Source: Gordionus sp. m RMFG-2023
Taxonomy: Eukaryota; Nematomorpha; Gordioida; Chordodea; Parachordodidae
Direction: 5' to 3'
DNA length: 64,000 nucleotides
Assembly (NCBI RefSeq): GCF_954871325.1
Contig: NC_088775.1
Location: forward strand, 41,517,561-41,581,560
Position numbers and translations under genes: made by a program. Shown piece after piece: positions 20,440-31,079 of the stretch. Numbering within the stretch: the first letter of the stretch is position 1; every line of letters starts with the position of its first letter. The notes under the pieces were generated by a model. It saw only the letters and a program-made list of their open reading frames with translations. It did not search any database and was not told the origin of the DNA.

Positions 20440-22890
20440 GTAAAAGTACCCAGGTTACTCTGTATTCACCTTCTCTTTCAGATATGACCTAATTTTTAAT
20501 ATAATCAATTTAAATATAGACTTCTAATTTCTAATTTAATCAATTTAATATAGTCTTAAATCCTTTAAGACCTTAATTTCTAAAACAATCAAATAAAGTA
20601 TAGAATGTAATTTTAGACTAAATTCTAAGTTATGAACCATTTTACATTTCTGTTTAATCCCCCCTTCTCTTATGTTTAATATATCCTCCATCTTAAATTA
20701 TTATTTGCATCTTCAAAAATAAATTTTGCATAAGATGTGAAACATTTACTTAATATTTTGGTAAGATCTTAACCTTAACAACTTGTAAATAAGGTCTAAT
20801 ACAATTAATTTTAGTATAGAATATATTTTTAAAACTAATTTAACCAAGTTATTCACCATCTTACCTTTCTATTTAATCTCCCCTTCCCTTATGTAAATTT
20901 TGGAACTAAGTTCACTAAGTTATCCACCAATCTTTTTGTGTTTGAATCTCCCCTCTCTTAGATTAATTTAAAACTAAATTATTCATCATTTATTTTCTGT
21001 TTCTATCTCCCCTCCTCTTATATATGTCCTCCATTTTAGATTCCATTTTAAATTGTACTTTTCTATTTAACTCCTCCCCCTCCTCCATTTTATTGAATTT
21101 TTAAACTCCATCTTATTTTTCATTTATTCATATATTATAATTTGGTCGAGTTCCTTTTATTATTATTTATTTATTTATTTTGTCTGTTGTCTTTAATTTT
21201 AGAAATTTAAATATTACAAATAAATAACATGCAAACTACAAATTTACTATGATCTCCATGATTTTTTATTTTAATTATTTTATTTAATTTTCTGTAATAA
21301 ATGAGCCATTGAAACGGAAACAACCAGAATAGTTCTACATAATTGTTTCCTTTCCACCCATTTATAGTTAAGAATTTTTCTGACATACTAAAAACTTAAA
21401 ATAAATTTTAAATTTTAATTTATATTGCAATACTTTTATATTTATCGTAATGTACCCTATTCATCATCTACTTTTCTGTTTAATCCCCCCTTCCCTTATG
21501 TAAATTTTGGAACTAAGTTCACTAAGTTATCCACCAATCTTTTTTGTGTCTGAATCTCCCCTTCTCTTAGATTAATTTAAAACTAAGCTATTCATCATTT
21601 TATTTTCCGTTTTTATCTCCCCTTCTCTTATATATGTCCTCCATTTTAGATTCCATTTTAAATGGTACTTTTCTGTTTAATCCTCCCCCTCCTCCATTTT
21701 ATTGAATTTTTAAACTTTATCTTATTTTTCATTTATTCATGTATTATAATTTGGTTGAGTTCCTTTATTATTACTTATTTATTTATGATTTTTGTCTGTT
21801 GTCTTTAATTTTTAGAAATTTGAATATTATAAATAAATAACATGCAAATTACAAATTTACTATGATCTCCATGATTTTTTTATTTTAATTATTTTATTTA
21901 ATTTTCTGTAATAAATGAGCTATTGAAACGGAAACAACCAGAATAGTTCTACATAATTGTTTCCTTTTCACCCATTTATAGTTAAGAATTTTTCTGACCT
22001 AAAAACTTAAAATAAATTTTAAATTTTAATTTATATTGCAATACTTTTATATTTATCGTAATGTACCCAATCACTCGATTCCTAGTAAATACTCTGGATT
22101 AAAGGTTAATATTTCGCTCGATAAGATCTTAACCTTAACATAACTTGTAAATGAGGTCATACATAATTTTTTAGCATAGAATATTTTTTTAGGACTAATT
22201 TAACTAAGTTATTCATCATCTCACTTTTCTGTTTAATCTCCCCTTCCCTTATGTAAATTTTGGAACTAAGTTTACTAAAATATCCACCAATCTTTTTTAT
22301 GTTTGAATCTCCCCTTCTCTTAGATTAATTTAAAACTAAGTTATTCATCATTTTATTTTCCGTTTCTATCTCCCCTCCTCTTATATATGTTGTCCATTTT
22401 AGATTCCATTTTAAATCGTACTTTCTGTTTAATCCCCCTCCCCTCCTCCATTTTATTTTATTTTTAAACATTTTTTTCATGCATTATAATTTGGTCGAGT
22501 ACCTTTTATTATCATTTATTTATTTATTATCTTTGTCTGTTTCCAAAATCATCATAATTTTAATTTAATTTAATCTATAATTGTTAGAAATTTGAATATT
22601 ATAAATAAATAACATGCAAATTACTAAATTATTATGATCTCCATGTTTTCTATTTTAATTATTTTATTTAATAAGATATCGAAACGGAAACAACTAGAAT
22701 AGCTCTACATTATTAGTTTCTTTTCACCCATTTATATTTAAAAAATTTTCTGACATATTTAAACTTAAAATAAATTTTAAATTTTAATTTATATTGCTAT
22801 ACTTTTATATTTATCGTAATTTACTCAATCACTCAGATCCTAGTAAATACTCCGGATTAAAGGTTAATATTTTGCTTATTTATTTTCTCT
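20440..22890 (+). repeat. Tandem 0.6-0.75-kb monomer array upstream of the LINE ORF
   Basis: Three long direct repeats share, in order, CCCCTTCCCTTATGTAAATT, a pyrimidine-rich TATCTCCCC..CTCTTATATATG part, CTCCCCCTCCTCCATTTTAT, a GAAACGGAAACAACCAGAAT part and TATATTTATCGTAAT. The marker CCCTTCCCTTATG falls at about 20,881, 21,488 and 22,240, giving spacings of about 607 and 753 bp; the shorter spacing lacks a roughly 145-bp segment containing GATCTTAACCTTAACA. A partial unit lies at about 20,640-20,830. The last unit ends just before the LINE ORF, in the position of a 5'-UTR promoter array as in some LINEs. The monomers are non-coding. Confidence 0.85.
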
Positions 22891-23087
22891 CCATAATTTT
22901 TCTTTGTTGCTTTCACCCAAATTCATTTTATAAAAGATTTAATTTAAGATCTATAGTTTTAACTGTATTTAGTCCTTCACGAAACTCTCTACCTCAAAAT
23001 ATAGAAAGATAGCTAATTACAAGTTCAGAAAAATCTTTTTACCAAACCTTACATCATGAATCTTAATCCCCCCCCCCCATTAAAACT

Positions 23088-25980
23088 ATGCTAAACGGGT
23101 CCCTTTTCTTATCCTCCTTAAATGTTAATGGCATCAAAGACAAAATGTCAATTCTTATGATGCTGTTATCAAATGACTCCACCGACATAACAGGATTACA
23201 GGAAACTCACTCCCCCGACAACCATTCGGCCCAATTTACAAATTATATATATACTACAGTTCTGGAACCACGATCAACAAATGGTCAGGTGTGGCCTTCC
23301 TTATCAAAAATAAGCTCAAAAAATACATTATAAAATTTGTCCCCATAACTGAAAGAATCGCAGTACTATACTTGAATACTGCTTACAAACCCACTATCCT
23401 CATCAATGTCTACGTCCCCCCTAAACTTACAGAAAGAATGTTATTCCTAGAACACCTAGATAACGTGATAAGCTCCTAACCAAAAAGATACAACATCATA
23501 GCAATGGGAGATTTCAACACTAAGATTGGTCATGACATTATATACAAAGTAAGCAAAACTATAGGCCACACAACAGTATATAACAGCAACGATAAAGATG
23601 GAAAAAAACTACTCCAAATATGTTTCGATAACAATCTAAAAATCGAAAACACCTTCTTCAAACATAAACCTCCTCACCTCATGACCTTCTCAAAAGGTGG
23701 CCACTCCTCCCAAATTGACCTCTTCCTATCCAATATCCATAGCTGGTTTGCAGATGTAAAGGCCATCCTAAACATAAATATATCAGATCACAAACTAATC
23801 AAAGCACATATAATAATACGAAGTGATGAATGGAGGAACAATAATACCAGGCGCATCCATAGCACAATACGCACAGCGCCAGAACAACCTACCAAATGGC
23901 ACTTCACTAATATAAACAAAACAGCCTATAATGAAACAATATGCTCAGGCCTAGCTAGGATTATTCAGTCCTTCCCTACCAAACCATTAGAAGAATGTTG
24001 CTCAGACTTCAAAAGTGCGATTTTCCACGCCTACAATAACCTCAACCATAGCCAAATACCAAAAAGAGAATGGCTCTCAGTAAATACAAAAAACTTAATC
24101 TTATCGATAAAAAACGATAGCAGCCGCAATTTAGAACTATGGAAACGCATTCAGAGATTACTACGTAGTGATCGTAGGATTTTCTTAGCAAAGAGAGCAG
24201 AAGAAATAGAAATGGATATGAGGAACAACAAAACTCATGACGCCTACAAAAAGCTCAAACACTTCTGCAAACCAGCATGCTTTAAGAAATTACCAATACG
24301 TACTTTACAAGGAGGTAACAAATATACAGACCCTGAAGAGCAAATGGCCATCTGGACAGACTTCTATATGTCAGCCTTTGAGTCCAGGATGCCTTCCAAG
24401 ATAGTGAGCCCCCAACAGACAATCTTGCCATTACCCCACTCAGATTTCTCCCTCACAGAAATTAACAGAGCCATAAACAAACTAAAAAACAATAGAGCTC
24501 CCGGCTCTGATGGGATCAGAAATGAACACATGAAAGCCGCTCCAGAAAGCATTTCTAAATATCTATTAGCCATATTCACAAAAATATGACATTCAGGCAA
24601 AGCCCCAGATGATTGGAATAAATCCACAATCTGCAACTTCCCCAAGAAACTCCATCCTTCATCTTTCGCAGACTACAGGGCCATTGCTCTCACCTCCACA
24701 GTCTCAAAAGTGTTCATGGTGCTCCTGAAGAACAGAATTCTTGATTCTACCAAAAATCTCCTGTCAAGTAATATTTGCGCATACAGGCCAAATAAGAATA
24801 TCAATGAACCCATCCTAGCTCTTAAAATCTATCTACAGAAGTGTTTTAGATATAAACTTCCTTTTATATTTACTTTCATAGACTATAGCAAAGCCTTCGA
24901 CAACGTGAAACACAATGCCCTCTGGGAGGCTCTAGAAGATTGCAATATCGATCCAAACATAATTAAAATTTTGAAGTACTATTACAATAACTCTTGGGCC
25001 AAATTACAGCTAGGCCAAACTTTCTCACCTTACTTCAAGATTAAAAGAGGTGTGAAACAAGGCTGTGTACTATCACCTATTCTGTTCAATATAATCATAA
25101 ACAAAATCATAAAAGAAACCACGAGCACCATGAACCTAATTGATCTATCATCAAATAATAATAATATCAATCACCTAAGAATCATCTCATACGCAGATGA
25201 CCTGGTTTTAATCACCAAGTCAATAGATGAGACAATAGACTTACTAACAAGTCTCTGCTTCCATAGCAACAAAGTCGGTTTAACCATTTAATAAAACTTT
25301 TATTATGCCATCCCCAGAGGCGTCTATAAATAACTTAACATTTGAGGGAAATGAAATTAAAATAGTTAACAATTTTAAATATCTTGGCGTGCTTATCGAT
25401 AATAAAGGAAATATCAGCGGTGAAATCGAAGCCCGACTAAAAAATGCCAAAATAACCTTCATGAAATATTACAAACTATGGACAGCCAGAGAGATCTCAG
25501 TCAAAACGAGACTCCGAATATTTAACGCTACAGTCATTCCAGTCCTCCTAAGCTTGGGAAATAAATAAATCCCAGACAAAGAAAATACAGGTTTTCGTAA
25601 ACCGCTGTCTGCGCCAGCTCAACAGTATTTTCTATCCAAGAATAATTTTAAATGCCAGCCTATGGCGAATCTCAAAAAACGTCCCGATCGAGACTACTCT
25701 CAAAAAAAGGCACATCCAACTCTTTGGTCACACCATCAGAAACTTCAGACAAAACATAGTTCATGAAGCTATAATCTGGCTCGAGTCTCATGAAGGTAAA
25801 ACATACGGTAAATACAAGTCATATTGGCTATACAGAACGATAAAAGAAGTCATAAGCCTAAATCTGACGATGGAACAATTCATACGTCTAAACAATAATA
25901 AAAGCTCAATAAAAAAGCTTCTAAAAATCAAATCCGGCTACCTACACCCTCCAAATCTCTCAGCCCCCCATGTAGCATAA
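23088..25980 (+). pseudogene. LINE ORF: endonuclease plus reverse transcriptase, lightly damaged
   Basis: Read from ATG at 23,088: endonuclease motifs SLNVNGI and LQETH (23,110-23,205), MGDFNTKIG (23,504-23,530), SQIDLF and SDHKLI (23,710-23,805). The reverse transcriptase has NNRAPGSDGI (24,488), FTFIDYSKAFDNV (24,870), KRGVKQGCVLSPILF (25,045) and SYADDLVLI (25,188). The C-terminal part runs to TAA at 25,978-25,980. Damage seen: a frameshift near 23,260-23,290, a TAA at 23,477, a TGA at 24,587 where relatives have Trp (before HSGKAPDDW), an extra base near 25,288, and a frameshift near 25,560. Two long open stretches (23,504-24,589 and 25,562-25,980) show it is young. The protein would nick target DNA and reverse-transcribe its own RNA in the nucleus. 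Confidence 0.88.
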
Positions 25981-26035
25981 GCACCACTTTCCTCCTGCTA
26001 TGCCACGGTAAACATACATTTATTTATTTATTTAT
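23088..26035 (+). mobile_element. Non-LTR retrotransposon (LINE), APE-type endonuclease, RTE-like
   Basis: One coding body of about 2.9 kb carries an apurinic-type endonuclease, a reverse transcriptase with YADD and a conserved C-terminal region, followed by a short 3' UTR ending in repeated TTTA (26,018-26,035). The 5' side is the tandem monomer array at 20,440-22,890. GC content is visibly higher than in the surroundings, suggesting a fairly recent arrival. The C-terminal motif order (FKYLGVLIDNKGNIS, then RCLRQL, then LFGHTIR) resembles RTE/CR1-type elements. No target duplication was identified. Confidence 0.88.
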
Positions 26036-26124
26036 AACACTCTTCATGTACCTAACCTTGATATAATTATCCAAAATATACTTAACTCACTAATCTAATT
26101 TTCTTAAATAGTAAGGCAGATTTA

Positions 26125-26157
<33 letters not shown>

Positions 26158-26199
26158 CATATTTATATTAAATAAACATATTCAATATAGACCATAAAC
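26036..26199. other. LINE 3' flank with (AT)n microsatellite
   Basis: An uninterrupted AT dinucleotide run occupies about 26,137-26,157. No coding sequence is present. Confidence 0.7.
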
Positions 26200-26431
26200 T
26201 TAAAATTTACCAGTACCCTTTCCTATAATATACATTTTACTTAATCGGGTACGGGCTTTTCTCTCTCTTCTTATCTCCCGTAGGCGTTTAAGCAAGTGGT
26301 TTCGCCTCTTGCGCGCACAGGTAACTGCAGCCTGCCCAAAAACTGTGGATGGGCTCATCTCATAGGCTACCCCAAATTTCTTAACCCAATTAGATGGGAT
26401 GAGATAGTCCAAGCGTAGCTCTGCTGTTTCA
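26200..26431 (-). CDS. Putative 3'-terminal coding exon, unrecognised basic protein
   Basis: On minus, an open frame of about 77 codons (AELRLDYLIPSNWVKKFGVA, then FGQAAVTCARKRRNHLLKRL, then REIRRERKARTRLSK) ends at TAA near 26,200. Its GC content is well above the neighbourhood, codon third positions are mixed, and the residue pattern (a hydrophobic/aromatic start, then a highly basic amphipathic helix) looks like real protein. A possible splice acceptor CAG lies at about 26,430 on the minus strand. An internal ATG at 26,412 is the only in-frame start, so an upstream exon is more likely. I do not recognise the family; a basic mitochondrial or nucleic-acid-associated protein, or a transposon C-terminus, would all fit. 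Confidence 0.4.
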
Positions 26432-26697
26432 TATAGCGATAAAGGTAATTGCGCTTATTATGACGTATGACGTATTTGGACCTTGAAAATATTTTTAGGA
26501 ATAGGTATGATAATAAAATTTAAAAATAAATATTCAGTTGATTAGTCATTTTGAACTCGGTTAATTACAATATTAAATTTTTTAGATTTCAATTAATAAA
26601 TGATTATATTTATTTAATTAGGGTTATATAATAATTTAAATAATAATAGTCAATTAAGCTTCAACTGTTAATGCTAAAAATATTTAGTGAGTAATAT

Positions 26698-27075
26698 GGG
26701 GTGGTGCAGTGGTGTGTGATGAAGGCTTGTAAACCGAATGTTCCAGGTTCAATCCTGGGAAGGAGCTAAAAATTTTCGGGTTTTTCTTCGATGGTGTATG
26801 GCTTTAGACATATGATATGATAAATTTCTGAGCTGAGAAATGCCACCCCGGTCACCGACAGTTGGGAATACTCAGGTAGGATATCTGGTCGATATTGATT
26901 TCATAAACCGGTGGGAGTTCAAGATATTTTGGCCTCAAAAATGATACACCGGTGATCGATACAAATGAAATCGATAGAAATACAAAGATAAAAATAGATA
27001 GCAAGATTAATATTATAATAGATAAGTGAAGGAGCTTTCCACCAGAAAAGGTGAAATCTAAAAAGAAAAAAAAAA
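26698..27075 (+). mobile_element. tRNA-derived SINE, about 380 bp
   Basis: The head is tRNA-like, with an RNA polymerase III A box TGGTGCAGTGG at 26,702-26,712 and B box GGTTCAATCC at 26,746-26,755, at normal spacing. A non-tRNA body follows, with paired CACCGGT/ACCGGTG words near 26,910-26,955, and an A-rich tail ends it at 27,075. Flanking TAATAT and TGATAT may be a short imperfect target duplication. The insertion is in a repeat whose empty form is seen at 3,580-3,610. Mobilisation would depend on a LINE, conceivably the family at 23,088, though their 3' ends do not match. Confidence 0.85.
26702..26755 (+). promoter_or_regulatory. Internal Pol III promoter (A and B boxes) of the SINE
   Basis: A box TGGTGCAGTGG and B box GGTTCAATCC, about 33 bp apart, match the tRNA-gene internal promoter consensus closely. 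Confidence 0.8.
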
Positions 27076-27365
27076 TTGATATTCTATTTCTAACATAAAA
27101 TTTAATTGCAAGCTGACATAGTGAAAATATATTTTATATGTATTATTCTAATCTAATATTTAAAATAGTATTCATTTAGTAAATATTTAGACAGTCTTAT
27201 TAATTTTTAAATAATAAAATTAAATTTATATATTACTTAATAGAATTATAAAAGAAATCGTTCAGGGGGCAATCAAAAAATTTTTTTTAGTTGAAGGGGT
27301 TAAGATTCCATTTAAAAGATTTTTGTTCAGGGGGCTCTAGCCCCTGCCCCCTCCCTAGTGACGCC

Positions 27366-27662
27366 ATTGTCTTGCATAGCTTTATAATTGATATAATAAA
27401 AATATTATGCATCAAATCTTGAAATTTAAATGATGATTCATTTATTTAAAAATAAAATAAATAAGAAAATTAATTTTGAATATTGTAATATAATTGATAT
27501 AATGAAAATATTATTTATCATATTGTATTTTACATTGGTAAATAATTGTTTTCACTGATAGTAGCTTCTTGAGTGAGAGTGGTAATATAATCTTGAATAG
27601 CTTTATAATTGATATAGTAGAATATTGGTATCATATTGTATTTTAAATTGAATAGGTGAATT
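27366..27662. repeat. Dispersed repeat C (target of the foldback element)
   Basis: The sequence AGCTTTATAATTGATATAAT plus AAAATATTATGCAT-like words and TTGTTTTCACTGATAGTAGC occurs at about 27,375-27,410, 27,536-27,640 and again at 32,226-32,320, the far side of the foldback element. The foldback therefore inserted inside this repeat. Confidence 0.75.
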
Positions 27663-28860
27663 TAGTGTTGTTAATTTGCTTGGTTGTAAAATTTACGAAC
27701 CAATTTTGTGCTCAGGCCTGCTCGGAGCACAGACACTTGGTTCAGACCCGTGGTCGGACCCTTGGTTAGACCCGTGATCGGACCCCTGGTTCAGACCCGT
27801 TATCGGACCCCTGGTTCAGACCCGTGGTTGGACCCTTGGTTCAGACCCGTGGTTCAGACCCTTGGTTAAGATTCGGGGTTGTTTTTATTGTTAGATAATA
27901 TAGCCCTGCAAGCAAGTCAGTTTCTGGATAAAAAAATTTATATCTGGTCGAGTTATGGTTTAATTTAAAAAATCCAAAATTATAGTTTACTGAGAATAAA
28001 CGAAAGAAGACAAATATTATAAAATTTAATATAAAAATTAAAATGCTTTTTATTTAAATAAATTTAAATATTTTCAGACTCAGGGCTAAAGAAAGGAGGA
28101 AGGTGCTAGTAGTGCCTAAAAATCAATTGGTATATATCAATAACTGAGATAGGGTTTTAGAATAAGTTACTATGGGCTTAGGCTAAATAAAAATTTAATT
28201 TGCATAGCCTCTACTTGGGTAGAGTAAACATGTTTTTTTAATCACAGTTAGTGTGATTTTGTAGCGAAATATACAAAAATGAAATTTTTATAAGGAAAAC
28301 TAAGAAAAATTATAAACCTTATTTATTAATCTTATTCTAATTATAAATAAAAAAGCTTTATTATTTTATTCTACATTAATCACAATAGTGTTGTTAAAAA
28401 GCCTGATTTGGGTCGATATATTAAAACGGCCCGATTAATATTTTAGCTAAAATAATTTTATATAAGTATCCATATTTGGCAAATTGAGAGCTTTGAGTTT
28501 ATATAATTACTATTACGGTTACTTACGCATCTTCAACTAAACTTTTATGGGATTTATAGGATACCTTACAAAATTCTTGAGTGAGCCGTTATAGCTAAAA
28601 ATTCAAGCATTAATAAAATTGGTGTGAATGTGAATAGCAAAACAATACATGTAGGTTGGTGCTTCAACATATACTATTTTTTTCCCACATAAATTTAAAC
28701 AAATCAAAACAATTTTTACTGAATTCCCAAAAGTTCATTTTAGGTTAAAATTTTAATTTTCAATAATTGAATCGCTCGGATTTCAACTATTTTTATATTA
28801 TTAAGTGCAGTAGGAAGATTTTTACAGCATTAAAACTAATCATGAACGGGAATGAAAATA
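27663..28860 (+). repeat. Left arm of the foldback element
   Basis: About 1.2 kb, beginning TAGTGTTGTTAATTTGCTTG. It includes the GGTTCAGACCC array, and the inner end at 28,386 followed by GGGTCGATATATTAAAACGG. Confidence 0.88.
27735..27880 (+). repeat. Subterminal short tandem repeats (GGTTCAGACCCGTGGTCGG type)
   Basis: Units alternate CTTGGTTCAGACCCGTGGT and CGGACCC, about six variants in a row. They are GC-rich compared with the surroundings and lie near the outer end, where hAT transposases usually bind subterminal motifs. Confidence 0.85.
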
Positions 28861-29866
28861 TTTTTGTAAATAATTTATATTTTCTACAATAATTTAATCG
28901 AATTTCTATTTATCTAGTTTTATTTTAAATTTCTTAAAGATGATTCTCTAAATTAATTTTTATCTTTATTATTTCTTTCGAAAATCATATTTTAAACTAA
29001 GTTATATATATTTATTGAATATCTCAAAAATGGTGATGGTACAAATACAAATCGTACTGAAAACGGACTCAACAACAAAATTTGGAAAATGTAATATATT
29101 TTTATAAAAAATAGTTAAGCATCTAAGTTTTAATTATTTTTACAAAGAAAATAATTTTATGTTTTTCACAACAACACAACACTTGTATATAGGAAATAAA
29201 ATATTTTTTTTTATTCTTTAACTTTTTTATGAAAGATATTATATTTTTCATATTTCAGATATATGATACTTGTATTAAAATAAAAAATAATTTTTTGAAA
29301 TATTATTATAATTTCTTATAGCGTGTGTTATATAAATACAGATTGTAAAAAAATAATCACATAATGTAATAAAATAATAATATACATATCTTTAAAAAAA
29401 ATATTTATAAAAAGTTTTATTCTGTAAAAATACCCCTCTTCACCCTCACCATAGTGGCCACAGAATTTATTTATAATTACTATTGTGAATTGTGATGATT
29501 TAATGAAACACATTGTCGATAAATAAAACCCATCTATATAAAAATATTTTTATTTTGTTTGCAAAAATAATAAAAATAAAGAAAGCATTTGCAATTTATA
29601 AATAGTTTTAACTTGAACTGGAAGACTTTATAAATGAGTTAAATAATACACAATTTCTTTAAAAAACGGAAGTTTTATATTTGCTTAAAAAATTTTTTTA
29701 TTACGAAAAATACTCCCCCCCCCCCTTTCCATAAGCTTCTCTCTGCTACTATATATAGGAATAAAAATATTATTTTTCATTAAAAAATTTTTATTCTACT
29801 ATTTTTATAGCTCTTATTTTATAATATTTTCAAAACTAAATATCACTTTAATTTTTTATAATAAAC

Positions 29867-30665
29867 ATGTTTAACAATTTCGATGAGTCTGAGTCTGATT
29901 ATTTTTTCAATGATACACAATCAATCTCTGCACCGATATCACCGATCAACATTCCAAGCGATGAGTTTTCATTATCTCAGTAAATAGGGCAAGAATTAGT
30001 GGCTTCATTTTCTACGGATTATACATTATCCAATTCAGTAGATATAAAAAATTCTTTTTGCTAACGTCAAGGAAATCTCAAAAGAAATGCATACATTGCC
30101 AGACAAAATATAGTTACAATACATCACAAAGTACATTACTTATTATTAATTTTTGTAGTAGTTTTATCTTGTTATAAAAAATTTTTTACATTTTCAAATT
30201 AAAAAATATTTTGCCTTATCATATTTTAAGTGTATTAATAGTGCGTACAAATTGAACGTTGCAACGCAGCGTTTCAAAACGCATATAAAAAAACGTAAAC
30301 GCAGCCATGTTTAAATTGATGCGTTAAGTTTTATTTAATCAATAATAAGAATTTAAATTTAAAACAAATAATTACTACAAGACCTTTCTTACCTAGCAGG
30401 GAAAATAAATCTTATTCAATAGAAACAAAAATTCTTAGAGACAAATTTATAAATTTTATAAATTATTTTTCCTCATTTAGCTAAGATAGCGAAAGACTTT
30501 CTATGCCAACAAACAACTTCCGTGGCATCGGAAAGAATCTTTTCTCTTGCCGGAAATACTATTACGAAATTGAGGAACAGGATGGCTCCCTCCACCCTTA
30601 AACAATGCATTTCATTATCATCCTGGGTTATAGATATAATGGCTCTTCATGATGATATATGGTAA
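29867..30665 (+). pseudogene. hAT transposase remnant inside the foldback
   Basis: From ATG at 29,867 a Ser/Asp-rich N-terminus (MFNNFDESESDYFFND) runs for about 39 codons. After breaks, a BED-finger part KKCIHCQTKYSYNTSQSTL is readable at about 30,085-30,140. At 30,469-30,665 the C-terminal dimerisation domain is intact: FPHLAKIAKDFLCQQTTSVA, then SERIFSLAGNTITKLRNRMA, ending at TAA. The catalytic core between them is deleted. The domain order on + is that of a hAT transposase, so this element once encoded its own enzyme or descended by internal deletion from one that did. Confidence 0.82.
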
Positions 30666-31079
30666 AAATTTTTATGCATAGTTGTTATTTATTTTTTAAT
30701 AAATAATTCATTTTTCTAAATATATTTTAAAATAATTTTATAAAATATTTTTTAGGGATGGTATTATATGATGAAATCTATATCCACAACAAGCAGGATA
30801 TATTCTTGAATCCTGATCCTGTTTATGATATTAGAAAAAATGAAAATATTAATTTTTAATATTGTATTTGTATTTTATTGTAATATTAATATATATATTT
30901 ATTTAATTCATCAAATTTTAAAAATAAATATATTTATACTCGTTCTTAAGTGACTTTAATTAAATAAAAAAAATTTAATCAGCTTTAATTTAATACTCTT
31001 TAGCAATAGAGAGGTTACCCTACCCTCCCAATCTTCCTACAAAGAACCTTGATGGATAATAGCATTCACAAAATATTTT

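Larger units (their letters stand above)
26640..27365. repeat. Dispersed repeat A, copy 2, split by a SINE
   Basis: Matches 3,501-3,960: TTCAACTGTTAATGCTAAAA on the left, then after the SINE ATTTAATTGCAAGCTGACAT and GTTCAGGGGGCAATCAAAAA. The continuation of the match on both sides of 26,698-27,075 defines the SINE as a clean insertion. Confidence 0.82.

Noticed and set aside
23270-23333. Separate small gene before the LINE
   Set aside because: The frame change lies between consecutive endonuclease motifs of one LINE protein, so it is a frameshift, not a gene boundary.
24587-24589. TGA reassigned to tryptophan in this organism
   Set aside because: XPR1 uses TGG for Trp throughout, and a single LINE mutation explains the one TGA.
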